A DNA stretch of 64,000 nucleotides, from assembly GCA_003864495.1 (NCBI GenBank), contig ML133453.1:310001-374000 (forward strand), read 5' to 3'. How positions within the stretch are numbered: the first letter of the stretch is position 1; the number at the start of each line of letters is the position of its first letter. The position numbers were made by a program, and so were the translations under genes. A model generated the notes under the pieces. The model was given only the letters and a program-made list of their open reading frames with translations. It was not told the DNA's origin and did not search any database. This DNA comes from Nemopilema nomurai (lineage: Eukaryota; Cnidaria; Scyphozoa; Rhizostomeae; Rhizostomatidae). Positions 37,461-49,439 of the stretch are shown here, in pieces.

Positions 37461-40400
37461 GTATGCATTGCTTGTTATAAAGTGCTATCAAGATAAAACC
37501 TTGGTTTAGCATGAATATTTGTTTCTATTTGTATACAAAATGTTTTTCTTCCTTGTGTGCTGTAGTATATAAATAGTAAAATTGTTTTTATCCATGCCTG
37601 CCTTATTAGCAATTCCATGAATGAACAACTAGCTCTAACTTGATAAGGGTACACCCCTTATTAACTGACGAGCAGTTTTTAATATTTTGGTGATGCCTCC
37701 TGTTGTAAACGAAGTGTGAAATGGCCACAGTAAAAAGTTTGAACAAATACTTTGGGTGGCTACAGAATTTGTCATGGTAGTGGCAATAATTTACCTTCAG
37801 TGACAACCCATGTTGCCATCTGTTTTAAAATAAAGTGAATATTAATTCTTATTCTTGTTATCTTTTACAGCAGGTGTTCTGCCAAATCAACCACCACTTT
37901 CACCAAAGTCAATCATAACAAGAAGTCAAAGTCTTCCTGATTCTGAGCCAGTAACTGTCAGTAACCAGAGATTCCAAACTCCACCACAAGGCGTCAATAG
38001 GAACCAGCCAAGATTAATGACACCAGGTAGGGGTGTTTCACAAAGACCACAATTTGCACCACGTTTGTCTGCACCATCCAACTCAGCACCAAGGATGGGC
38101 CATTCCTCACAACCTAGACCCCCCTTTGGTCATGGTCAGGTAAGACCTCCCTTGACTCCAAAGCAATTTGTAAGACCGATAAGAGCTGTGGTTTCAAAGC
38201 CATCATCAATACAGGATATTAACACTGCCCCAAAGGCTGACCAACCAAATGAAAAAGTGAGTGAAGAAAAACCCAACACTTCACAAGCCTCAGACTCAAG
38301 TGATTTTATTAATGAAAAGTCAGGTGCTTCTATTAACGAGAGGAATGCTCCTTTGCAAGTTAGTGCCCCAGCTGGTATGCGAAGATCCTCTGCACCTTTT
38401 TCACAACAAGGCAAACCATCAACCCCACAAGACTCCATTAGAAAAAATGAGATGGATGGCCAGGGGGCGCAGATGAGAGGTGCAAGTGGTTTAGTGCCAA
38501 TCAGACTCCCATCACTTGTCCACCAGCAGGCAAACCCTAACAAAACTGTGAAGAGATACAATTGCAAATTCTTCCCTACCTGCAAGTTTGGAAAAGATTG
38601 TAATTACAAGCATCCAATCTGTCCAAAATCTCTCTAGTAAGTTTTATTTAGCAACTTGTATGTAAACATGCTTATAATCTACTTTTTCTATGTTAGGTAA
38701 AATGATATTTGTGGTAATAAATGATAATATGATGTTTTTGGTTATGTATATACTATGAAATTGATTTCAGCCAGGAGTGTACAATTTTGAGAAAGTTCTT
38801 GCCACACAAGTAAAGTTGTGACACTTAGTCATACTAGCACTGGGGTATTCAAAGGTCTTTATGTTGATGCTTGAAATCTCTTTTGTATCCATTTTGTAAG
38901 CAAGTGACATTAAGGTTCTCATGGAATAGTGGTCTGGAACATCAGAGCAGAAACAATTTCTTTAAATTTTGTTTTTTGTTCATATTTAATGAAATATCAA
39001 GTAAGTATAATTAATCTAGTAATTTAGTATTTTGTATTTTGATGAAAACATGGACTCTGTCAGCAAGTTGTTTTTGCTAATCACATATATATCTAGCTTT
39101 TCCTGCTATATGTCAATTATTTTGTTTGTTTGCAGAGCTAAAAAAAACTTTGCATGGCTGTTAATTTTGCATTAGTTCAGAATCTAGTATGTCGAATAAA
39201 AGTATTTTGTTTCCATTGTTTAGGGTCCTGAAATTTCATTTTTAATGCAAGTAAAATTAATATTTCTTTCTTTTTAGCTGTGAAAATGTTTCTTGCAATT
39301 ATGAACATCTGCAGCTGAGTAAGGAGAAAATTGATGACATTCAACAGAAGATGCGTATGTTGTGTTTTCATCATTCTTGAACTGCTAGCATGTTTGGAGG
39401 ATAGAGTTTGGGGTTAATTTGTTGAAATATGTTTTTCGCCTTTTTCTCTCTCTCAAGGCACTTATTGTAAGTTTTACTTTTGGTTGGAAATTCGGTACCT
39501 GAATGGGAATTTTATTTGTTGCCAACTTTTCAAACCTATGGTTGGGGTTTTAAAAATTTTGATGTTTCTTTAAACACTTTATTTTCGAGCAAGATATTAA
39601 CCGAAAACATTTTCGAAGACATTTTTCCTGACACAAGTACAACTCGTTTTGCTGTACGAAATTTGACTTTTTGCTGTACGAATGATATGGACTACTGGTA
39701 TTGATCCACAAATGAAATATCACCTACACACATTTTCACTTCATTTTCATTTTTAGGAGAGCAAAGAACTGTGCGATTAGACCAGGATTCAAGGAAGGCA
39801 TGTACAATTAAGAAGTTCCGGTTATGTATTTTAAATTGTTAGGAAGTAAAACTGTGTTAAGAAGTTTTCAATATAAATTTTGCTGATTTAGTCATTGAAG
39901 TGTTTAGCCAGAGTTGGTAACATCACTAAGATCTAGATCAAGGAAGTTCTTTTCTATAATGGGTTTTACCTATCAGTCTTTCCTGACTCCTTCTCTTGAA
40001 GAAAAGTAGCAATAAAAAAACAAGCCTATTTAAACGGCAGGTTACTTTGTTGTGTTAATGCTGTTTCTTTTACAATAGACCCTTGGTAACCCAAGTTATC
40101 GTAGTGCAATTGGAAAGCCAGTGCAGAACCTTTCGAATGTAAACAGAGAGAAAAGCCAACACGAAGGCAATGCAGCTTTTCCAGTGCCTCGCAATAGCAA
40201 AGAGAATCCGGTACTGGAAGAGAATACAGGTGGCTATGGGAATTCTCATTACGAAGGACCAGGTAGAACTTCTGCAAATGCATTTCATATGGATGATTAT
40301 GGACAAAGGAGTGGATTCGACGAGAGTTATGCTGAAAAGCAGTTTGATCAAAGAGAGCAGGGTATGTTTAATGAGTTAAACGCAGCAAGAAGATTATCTC

Positions 40401-43400
40401 GTGATGTAGCTGAACATAATCAGAGTGAGAGAGAGCCCCCTAAAGATGAAAGGCCTTTTTCAAATGATGTGGATATGACTGATGAGAATAATGGTGGTCA
40501 AGATGTAGCTAGTTTTCAAGCAAATAGGGATTCGACTGGTATTCCTTCGGTACCTGATCAGCTGAAATCCGAGCCAATTAGAAAACCGGAAGACGGCACC
40601 AGTCACAATGAAATACGCGGTCCAAGTGCCAATCGATTTCCAACTGGCCATTCTCAATTCGAAGATGGAATGGAGCCTCCGGGTGGAGAAACTGGCTTGC
40701 AGAAGGATGGTCACCAAATGCCAGCCGGTGAACGGCCCCCAGGCTATATGGGTGGTTTGCATGGGCGAGAGCTCGAAAGGTTTCCTACGAAAGATCAGCA
40801 CTTTAGAGAGGATTACGAGAGACTACCCCCTAGAGATGACCCAGAGAGGTTGTCTTTTAGAGACGAGCCCTATAAATACCCAGGCGAGTCACCAGGGTTT
40901 GGTGCCGGGGAGGATGAGTTACGAACGAGAGACGAGCGAGGCTTGTACCCTAAGGAATATGCTCGCAGACCCTCTCCTCCACGTTGGGACTCGTTTCGCG
41001 ATCAGTTCGAATTCGAAAGGCGCTATCGCCACTGGGAGAAGCAGCATTTTCCTATCGATGATCCAACGAGAGAGTGGGAATATGAATTGAGACGCAGAGA
41101 GCTTCTTGGCGCCATTGCTCCACCTCCGCCTCGTTATCGTGGAAGTGACTACCCTCCAAGAGATTTTTATCCGAGAGACACATATGATAGGCCTGGTAAG
41201 TGAAGCTGTGTTTTGATCTATGTAACTATTTTTATGATATTTCATGTTTTTAGATAATGTCGCCCCTGCCCAAGTTTAATCGCATATAGCAAGCATTGTT
41301 AATTGTTAAAAACTATTATGCTAGCTCTTTTTTTTAAACAGGGCCATAAATTGCTTGTGAAAGATATCGTGGTTTTAGTGCTCTAGGGTTTGATTCACCT
41401 TTTTATTTTTTATCCCACAAGCGATAGTGGTTTTTTGTGTGATGATCTTACTTTAAATGCTTGTTTTATACTACGTTAGCTCTGTTTAATTAGGAGCGAG
41501 ATAGCGGCGTCAGCGCGAGCTCTCTTAAGCAACGCTAACTAATACCTCATTCTCTAACAGTAAGGCCACGTGATCCCTTTGACGTCATCCAAGAGGAGCG
41601 CTACCACCCTGACGACCGACTTCACCCCAGAGACCCCTATCTGAGCAGAGGACGAGAAGCATTTAGGCCAGCAATTTTCGATTATGATCATTCGAGAAAA
41701 GTCGATGTCTTTGATGGTAGTGTTGGAAAGGAGGTAGATAGTGTTGGGCGGCCTGCTAGCCCTAGGCCGTTATCCCCGACTCAACTTAGTCCTCGGCGAC
41801 TAAGCCAACGCGAAGCCAGCCTTAGAGGGCTGAGCCCTGGACGCGTCAGCCCCAGTCCCCGTATACTTAGTCCTCCGCGTACAAAGCCAAGAAGCCCAAG
41901 TCCTGGCTCCAGAAGAGGGGATAAACCGCGTTCTCCGGAACGGATGAGATCTAGTTCGGCAAGACGCTCAAGAAGCCCTATTAGATCTCGTAGCCCGAAC
42001 CGTAGTCCAAGGCGCGGAAGAAGATCTAGAAGCCCAAGACGAAGGTCTCGAAGTCCAGGCTCAAGAACAAAGAGCCCTCCGACGCGCAGATCAAGCTCGC
42101 GCAGGTCACCTAGCCCTAGGAGAAGAAACCGCAGCCCACCTAGTGATCTTCTGCGTCATTCGCGCGACAGGCCGGCGCACGATCTTAGCTTCCCTCGTGA
42201 CTCATACGATCGAGACCGATATGGCACTCCGCTATCAAAGGAGAGTTCTCGGGGCGTAACCGACCGACGGGATGCGAGACCGCTCTTTGAAGAACCTTAC
42301 TATTCAAGGATGGAGGAGGTTAAGCAGCCCGTAGAGGTCAAGCCACCTGAGCCTGCCCCAGAGACGGTTGCGGTCAATGACCTTCTTGATCCGCCGGCTA
42401 GGGAGTCGAGACCCAAACAGGTAGGCTGCTGTGAATATTTAGGTTTAAAGGTTAATAGCTAGCTTGTTTTGTGCGATGGTTTTCTAATGTCATAGGTTGA
42501 AATAACTTTTCTTTTTGGAAACAAGGATGCACGGATAAACAAATAACAGTGCTCTTCTGCTTTGCATTTCAGGTTTTTCTACAGACTCATATCTATAACT
42601 TACTCAAGTTAATTTAACAAATCTTCTTGAAGCTTTTCTGCAGTATCGTCCCCTTCTTTCGTACTTTGACCGTATTTTGGCTTTAAAAAAGTAACTAGAG
42701 ATATTTTCGTTCTAGATTGTCATAATATTGCGAGGCCTGCCCGGATGTGGAAAGACACATATCGCCAAAATTATCAAGGTAATGATATCTTATTCAATCA
42801 ACTTTGTCAGTAGATTCATAAAAAGTTGTTTCGTCTTATTAGGCCTTATGAGAACAACATTGATTCTGCAAGGCTCTATTTTTGCTGTTCTGTAGGGCAT
42901 CGTTTGCATTTGCCCTCAGGTTTATTTGTTCACCGTTACTTATTGCTTTTTTTCTTCAGGACAAGGAAGTTTCTTATGGTTCACCTGCACCACGGATTTT
43001 AGCCCTGGACGACTACTTCATTCAAGAGAATGATGTTTACCAGAAGGATCCTGACACGGGAAAGAAAGTCAAGGTCAAGGTGCGTTATCCACAGTAGTCA
43101 AATGTGGGTGAAGTAACACAAATAAGAATGTTTAATGCGTTCATATGATATTAGATACTGAAGCAAAGCTTGCAGGTGATTTTGAATAAAGCATCTGCTA
43201 CACCTTTCTATTGGTTCTCATCTAATAATATCACATGTTTGTTTGCGGATCTTTGGTGGATATAGGCAACTACCATGAACATTTCCCCCCGCAACTTCAC
43301 AGATGTAGTATAAAGCTAGATAATATAAACCTACCACGGGAAACATTTCTAGTGTTATGATTGCATTAAGCCTTTTGGATTCTGGTGTGTACAATTTTAC

Positions 43401-46400
43401 CTACTCTGTATCGAACCCTTTGTTTTGATTGCGAAATGATTGGATTCCTTGAGAATAGGAGTAGCAATTTAAGACACTACCTTTGTTATACCCCAAGTAT
43501 AAGCAATAATGCTCTCACTGCATCGAGGTCTTTGTGATGTCAATGCATTTTCCATTGGATTGGCTTTTTCTTTTTGCCTCCGTTCAATGTTGTCAAAAAT
43601 GATCTCAGTCTTGACTTTTGCATTTTGAATGTACCTCAACTATTCTAGCCCTCCAAACAATTTTTGAGAAACATAACACTTTCGATCTTGGAGATGACAT
43701 TGGAAATGGTTTTTCCTTTGGAGCTATTTTGTTCTTTTTTCGTCATGAATATAATCAAAAATATTAAGTTACTGAAGAATCCCAACAATTGTCTTTCAGA
43801 AAATGGAATACGTGTATGAGAAGGAAATGGAAGCTGCTTACAGAGTCAGCCTTCTAAAGAGCTTCAACAAAACATTGGACAACGGGTATTTCCCGATGGT
43901 AATAATCGACGCTGTCAACGATAAAGTAAGTTTTAATGAGCCGTATTTTCAAGTTATAAAATGAGCCCAGTCTGCAAATACACTATTTTTCGTTTGCTCA
44001 ATGTTTCCTGGATTGATTTTGTTTTGCTTGCACTGGAAGATTTTTTGGTTAGTTTGATCGTAAATATCAGCGTTGGCATATTGATAGCGAGATGAATGTT
44101 ATGATGGATCATTTATTCTTAGATTTATTTAAGCAAATTCACTTAGCATTACAGTTTTAGTGCTAACGGAAGGACCAGGCTTTCTATTCTCGTTTTCACT
44201 TTGAAGGTGGAGAGTTTTCAAAAATTTTGGAGTGATGGCAAGCATAAAGGATTTGAGGTTAGTATTTACATTTGATCATTGTCATGAAAATTATTTTATC
44301 TAGTGATCATATTTATTTATTAACTGCACCAATTGTACCCATTATTGGTTGTTCCCATGCTAGTAGTTGTAGAAAGAAGATATGGTTTAGATTTAGGGAT
44401 ATTTTATGTTAGGGATAGACTTTTGGCATTAAGTTGACAATTTGAGCTTGTTTTGATTTTAGAACTAAATTAGGTCCCGAAATTCCCCTATTATAACCTA
44501 ACAATTATGTTGCGATTAGGGGTTTTTTTAAGAAAACTAAGTAAATTCGCCGAGTTCAATTCATGAAGTGTGAAGACCACTTATTAGGAGCCTAGCAGCC
44601 TGCCTCCCATTGAATTAAATCGAATAATGCTTTTCAAATACAAGCAGAATATGCAACTTATTCCTTTGCTTCATCTTAGAAGCACGCCAGATTTTCGAGA
44701 AAGGGTCCAAGTTGTTTTGTGATTAAACCAAACATTCGTCTACTTAACTTAATGATGTTTTACATCTCATATTGTTAGGTCTACATTGCTGAAATGCATG
44801 GCGACGTGCAAGAATGCGCTGAAAAGAATATTCATAACTGGACTCAGGAAAGCATACAAAAGGTAATTCAGCCATTGCAGAAAGCCACTGTTATCCCAGT
44901 TTGCTCGCCGCTACTATAGATGCTTTCTTATATACTGGGTTGGCTGTCACATGCATTGTTAGAGGAAAAGCTAAGTTAGTCTCATTGATAAATTGATGAT
45001 TGATTAACTGGCTGATTGCTTGATTGATTGATTTTGATTTGAAGATTGTTGGATTGTTGGAAGAGTGTTGGGAGTTTTTTTTAGATATCTAGGTCTGGAA
45101 CAACCACTTTTCCTGGAAAGAAGATTTGCTTCACCGGCCAAAGGAGTTTCGCGCAGTTTCTCAAGTTCTAACAGTCACTCCGGTTCCGTATTTTTTGCCA
45201 TCCGAGAGCTCGGGTTCATACATTTTGTCTTTTATCAACCGATGCTTTGTTTATGAACGAAGCTGATTGAACGGCAACATACATTGCACCGAGTAATCGC
45301 TGGACACCCAAGGATGCCCTGGTCAAACGACCCAACGTATCACACAACAATATGCCTATCATTTTTTTCGATGCTGGATGGTGATCCAACTTTGGCAGTC
45401 AAACGATCCAGTATATCACCCAACATTTTGCCCAGCATTTTCCCGCGCAGATTGAAAAGGGACTGGGTTAGAGAAAACATTGATGTTGCTTAACAATAGT
45501 AGGCACACCAGACACTCAAGATGGCCACATGAAACAATGCGTCACATGTCGATCCGAGAAAACGAAAGGCAATCGCCGCCATAGCTGTACATTCTCTCCT
45601 TGACGAAGGCGACGACAGGTGTTGGAAAAGAGGAAAAGTGAAAGAATGGATAGAGAGAAGGAAGAAAGAAGACTTTTTGATATTCTCGCGAAGGAACTTT
45701 TTATCGAGGAAATTTTAACTATCATTTTCTCTCTTCCCCCTCGATTTGACACTTTATTAAAGGAAGAAGTTCCTCTAATAGCATCTTCGTGTACATCGTT
45801 CATACCAATCTCACTGTTCTCACTTTCTGTAGCTCCAGTGTACTGCAGGCTTTCCATTGACGCTTGAAGCTGGACTCGGTGCCTGTGCAAAGAATTCGTT
45901 ATATCTGATCGTTTGTTCATAATTAAAACGCTATCAATTGTAAGCCAAAGCGAGAGTCGAAGCGAACAAAGTCAACAATGCGATGATAGAAGTTCGTCGG
46001 CTTTTAACCGACTGCGCGTGCGCAGAGCCAGCATTACTGAACGTCGGCAGCCAACATTTTTTGCCTCAGTCAAACTTCGTCCAACAACAACAACAACAAC
46101 AACAACGAAATTTACGATGTTGGGTGACCCAACAAGGTGGTCGAATGATCCAATGTTTGGCGAAATGCTGATATTTTACTTCCATTCAGATATCTTTTCT
46201 TTGTCAAAAAATATTAATCGAAAAGAGGTGCCGTACTTACTGTAAATCGAAATGTATTCTGTTTGCAGATAAGTGATAATTGGGAGCAAACACCGAATCA
46301 TTTCAAGCGATTGGATGTTAGATCATTGGTCCAAGACGCCGCGATTAAGGAGGTATTTCAATGCTAACTGGTTAATTCTTTCTATTCGAGGTAACGTTGT

Positions 46401-48927
46401 GCCATTTTGTTGTTCTGGTTGATAATGTGCCAGCCAGATTTCGCTGCTTCTTTTCCGCTTTTCGTTACTTTTGATTAATTAAAATTTTGAATTTTGAACT
46501 TGTAGGTTGAAATGGAGGAAGTTGAACAGCCAGCTGCAGAAGCTGATTCGAAAAAAGAAAATGACGATGATGACGACATTGATGAGGAAGACTTGGTAGG
46601 TTCTAGGGGATGCTACACCGGGCACCATCCTTAGATATTTATTTTTAATTTTAGGAAAAGTTTTGTCTTTAGAGAATGTTTTCTCCTGCGTATTATGATA
46701 AATGTAATATAAAAAGTGAAGGTAGCAAAAATTGATCCTTGTTAGTGGAGGACCCGGGCATCGATCCCGGTACCTCTCGCATGCTAAGCGAGCGCTCTAC
46801 CATCTGAGCTAGCCCCCCGGATGAAGGAATTGGTGGCAAATTGTGATGGGAACCAGCCATCAGACTTGATGATGCTGCACTCCATCAGCCGGTCTTTGCA
46901 CTCGAACAGGTGGATTCAACGAAGTTTGTTTACATCATTCGGGAAGTTCACGGCCATTTTCGGATGCTCGCTTGGACGATTTACGGCGCGCAAAGGACCA
47001 TTGTTGGCAATGAGTTTTTAAGTTGCAATTATTTAGAAAATTATTAAGTTTCATTTCAGCTTTTAGCCCTCTCTTTGCACACTGATTTTGATTTGATTTT
47101 AATGTGTTAGGGCACCTTCCACATCCCCAAGAAGAGCAAATGGGAGGAGACAAAAGACGAACAGTTGGGTAAGTGCCTTTATTATTCGCAGTGGATTATA
47201 TAGGGTAAAGTACCATCTAGGATTATATAGGTCAATTGGCCACCAACCCCCAGCTTCAAGGCCTCACGCTTCAAGGCCTCAAGCTTTAGAGCCCCACGTA
47301 TAAAAGTCCCCAGCCCCCAGCCCCATGGCCGCCTTTGCGATATGCTTGCCGTTGCTACCGCTACCGTGCTGGTGCTGCTTCTTGCTGTTGTTGTTGCGTA
47401 AACGGCCACGCCCCATCGCCCTCAGGATGTTGAGTTGCACGACTTCAAACCAAACTGGTTTTTATGATGGCAATAAAGCCAGCACATGCTCTGGCAGGAA
47501 ATTCGCTCTAAATCTATTTTTGTCACAAAGTAAGTATTTGTGTACAACCATTATGAAGATTCCTGTAGGATCGTTGGTTCATTTTGCATAAGTTTAACAA
47601 CAGAGTCGTTGGCACTAAAAAACCTGGAATTCGCATGAAGAAATAAAAACTCCTAACATATGGCTATAGCAAGCGTATGTTATTCGTATTGAATAGTTTT
47701 TAAGAATTGTTAATTTTGTTTCCAAATTTCAATAGCTTTAATGTCCATTTCTAATTTTCCCTTGGTCACTTATTTAGTATGATAGTGTCAAATGTTTTTT
47801 TTTGTAAATTATGAATCAATACCCTTTGCAGTATGTATGTTATGCTTTTTACAGTATGATTTTTACTGTTCCCAATTCTTTCTTTTAACTAGATCCATAT
47901 TAATTATGCTTGATGGTTTCCAAATTTGTTGCTATAGAGGCATTGCAATTTTCTTTATCAACTCTCCCATTGCATTGGTACAAGCATGATTTAATATGTG
48001 CAATAATGCATGCGTTTTTTTACCTTGATGTAGATACAAAAAATTTTCGCATGACGACTTAAGTGATGATTGGAATTTATTACTAATTATATCTGCGCAG
48101 AGCCCACTAAGGCCTACTCACCCATTCATTCCTTGTTGCATCACAACACACATAACAGGTATCTCGTCCATCAGTCGCAGAACCAAGCTTCCATGAATCA
48201 TCTCCATCCAGTGTTTGCCTTTTCTATACCTCCGCATTCACTTCTATCACCACCTTACACTCACTCTTCCTTCGCTTTGCTTTACTTCTGCGTACAACGC
48301 TTTAACATGAGCTTCATGCGTCACCAATCTTTACTAACTGCTCACGTGTTTATCCTGTCGGTGATTTACAGCAAAGCTTGACGGTATTCGCCACGATAAA
48401 AACAAAAAGAAAAAGTCTGTCCTCCACAATGATGATGATGATGATGATGTTTACGATGACGATCCCTATGACGAAAGGGAAGAGGATATGAGGATTGGCA
48501 AGAAGAGGGTAAGCATACCTCGTAGCAGTACATACTTTATTGCTGCTTAGAAGTCTCCGTTTCTGTGCAGACGTGTCAGTTTAGAATTGCAATGAGTGAT
48601 GCCAAACTGTTGCAGCTACTATTGAGTTGAAAATGTCCTCTTCCATTTTTGTCCCGTAAGCATAGTGGTCAGACTGGAGTAAGCATTTATTGACCATGTG
48701 GCTAGAAGACCATTGCTTATAGCCTCATACCCTCAATAAGATATGGCCTTCTAATCATTTTTACCTAAATTTTCTGCTTGTAGTCTTTCACAAGATTTCT
48801 CCATTTCCAGGTCCGTTGGGCTGATATCGAAGAGCGAAAGCAGCTGGAACACAGAAAAAGAATCGGCTTCTGCATTGGAACAGACTGGAGTGTCTTGACC
48901 GACCCAAATGCACAAGTTCCACTTTGA
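35435..48927 (+). CDS. YLPM1: YLPM1/ZAP3 homolog, nuclear P-loop protein
   Basis: YLPM1 (ZAP3) is a nuclear protein with a P-loop kinase-like fold that associates with RNPs and protein phosphatase 1. Exons: 35435-37460, 37871-38636, 39278-39354, 39757-39797, 40079-41195, 41561-42420, 42716-42778, 42960-43079, 43800-43925, 44207-44257, 44779-44862, 46269-46352, 46506-46595, 47111-47168, 48372-48508, 48811-48927. They total 5817 bases, exactly 1939 codons, with every phase matching. The ATG at 35435 has A at -3 and an in-frame stop at 35414. Domain order: Pro-rich and coiled-coil N-terminus, Gln/Asn-rich middle, two CCCH zinc fingers (residues about 907-941), charged region, RS domain (about 1400-1540), P-loop domain (from about 1630) and C-terminal RVRW. 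The length resembles the human protein. Confidence 0.93.
37871..39354 (+). CDS. YLPM1: YLPM1 exons 2-3: paired CCCH zinc fingers
   Basis: Exon 37871-38636 ends with CKFFPTCKFGKDCNYKH, a C-x5-C-x5-C-x3-H finger. A second finger, CPKSLYCENVSCNYEH (C-x5-C-x4-C-x3-H), is split by the phase-2 intron 38637-39277 and completed in exon 39278-39354. The spacing matches the Nab2/ZC3H14 class of poly(A)-binding CCCH fingers. The preceding sequence is Pro/Ser/Arg-rich and disordered. The acceptor of exon 2 is a tandem tacagcag, so use of the second AG would drop one alanine. Vertebrate YLPM1 is not known to me to carry these fingers. Confidence 0.85.
39757..39797 (+). CDS. YLPM1: YLPM1 exon 4, ending at a GC donor
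   Basis: A 41-bp exon (R-EQRTVRLDQDSRK) with acceptor ttttag and phase 1 in. The only way to leave in phase 0, as the next exon (40079, ACC) needs, is a GC donor, AAG|gcatgt. GT donors nearby (gtacaa, gttatg) give the wrong phase. With this exon the whole gene sums to a multiple of three. If the exon is skipped, the frame fails. Confidence 0.6.
40079..42420 (+). CDS. YLPM1: YLPM1 exons 5-6: charged region and RS domain
   Basis: Exons 40079-41195 and 41561-42420 (phase 1 junction). The first is Arg/Asp/Glu/Pro-rich with repeats such as RLPPRDDPERLSFRDEP, similar in style to the RDxP-rich middle of vertebrate YLPM1. The second holds about 65 residues of dense Arg/Ser dipeptides (RSRSPIRSRSPNRSPRRGRR), an SR-type domain expected to be phosphorylated and to mediate nuclear speckle contacts. 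SPxR and LSPxR repeats precede it (41750-41900). Confidence 0.88.
42716..44862 (+). CDS. YLPM1: YLPM1 exons 7-11: P-loop kinase-like domain
   Basis: Five short exons (42716-42778, 42960-43079, 43800-43925, 44207-44257, 44779-44862), all phase 0. They start IVIILRGLPGCGKTHIAK, a Walker A motif (GLPGCGKT). LALDDYF follows, with the acidic pair expected near the phosphoryl-transfer site. FPMVIIDAVND forms a Walker B-like strand, and VYIAEMHGDVQECAEKNIH a later segment with conserved Cys/Asn. This is the polynucleotide-kinase-like AAA_33 fold seen in YLPM1. Catalytic activity in the family is not established. Confidence 0.92.
45300..46165. repeat. Degenerate dispersed repeat units in a YLPM1 intron
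   Basis: Three diverged copies of a roughly 35-bp unit of the type GGTGAYCCAAC..GTCRAAYGATCCA lie in the intron 44863-46268: near 45306-45348, 45385-45420 and 46125-46160. The surrounding sequence also has many TTGTTGG/CCAACA motifs. This looks like a dispersed non-autonomous repeat family rather than coding DNA. Ends and target duplications could not be defined by eye. Confidence 0.45.
46082..46105. repeat. (CAA)8 microsatellite
   Basis: Eight perfect CAA units within the repeat-rich YLPM1 intron. Confidence 0.9.
46269..48927 (+). CDS. YLPM1: YLPM1 exons 12-16: acidic tail and RVRW motif
   Basis: Exons 46269-46352, 46506-46595, 47111-47168, 48372-48508 and 48811-48927 (stop TGA 48925-48927). 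They encode ISDNWEQTPNHFKRLDVRSL, an acidic run (NDDDDDIDEED), FHIPKKSKWEE, a KKKKKS basic patch and a GAT-repeat-encoded Asp run. The last junction builds KKRVRWADIEERKQ. RVRW fits the RVxF-type docking motif for protein phosphatase 1, consistent with reports that ZAP3 binds PP1. The C-terminus (IGFCIGTDWSVLTDP) closes the protein as in YLPM1. Confidence 0.92.
46746..46818 (-). tRNA. tRNA-Ala (anticodon AGC)
   Basis: On the minus strand, 73 bases fold as a complete cloverleaf. The 7-bp acceptor stem runs from GGGGGGC to GTCCTCC plus discriminator A, with the G3:U70 pair that identifies tRNA-Ala. The D arm is GCTCAGATGGTAGAGC, the anticodon stem CTCGC/GCGAG around TTAGCAT, and the T arm CCGGG/CCCGG around ATCGATG. 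Both internal Pol III promoter boxes are present and there is no intron. It lies in the YLPM1 intron 46596-47110, antisense to that gene. CCA is not encoded, as usual in eukaryotes. Confidence 0.95.
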
Positions 48928-49303
48928 GCTCACAAGTATGTGTTTTCACACAGAAAGTATCATTGTTGTAAACAGTGACTCAGATTTAGTTAAAAGCAAA
49001 ATAATATTAGTTGTGTTGTAGTTATAGTGCAGTTATGCAACTCTTTATATTAAACTCGTTGCTCTATGTTTTCCTCTGTTTTGCGTTTCTTTGCGTTATC
49101 TCGTGTTGCAAGCGCCAGATAGCTACCCGTCATAAGAGACATGTGTTTCTGACTCTGTTAAACTTTTCTGATCATTCGTCGAAAGATTTTTGTACATATC
49201 GCGTATATGTCTTCGCGATACAAAATTTTAGGAGAGATTTATGCAACGTTCATCGTACGGCCTTTTGGAAGCAGTCTTCGTGTCACTGGCCCTGACGAGG
49301 TAG

Positions 49304-49309
49304 AATAAA
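49304..49309 (+). terminator. Candidate poly(A) signal of YLPM1
   Basis: AATAAA about 380 bases after the YLPM1 stop. A further overlapping pair of AATAAA hexamers lies at 49424-49433. Either could end the transcript; none was seen closer to the stop. Confidence 0.5.
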
Positions 49310-49439
49310 CAAGTCTCTTCCATAATCTCCTGGCCACTTAACCAAAATACTTTATGTTTTGCGGCGAGAGAAGTGATTGTGAAGCTGAATGGTTAGCATG
49401 AAGCTTTCATTCAACAAGTTACCAATAAATAAATGGGAT

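Noticed and set aside
38136..38585. 149-codon minus-strand frame
   Set aside because: Antisense shadow of YLPM1 exon 2.
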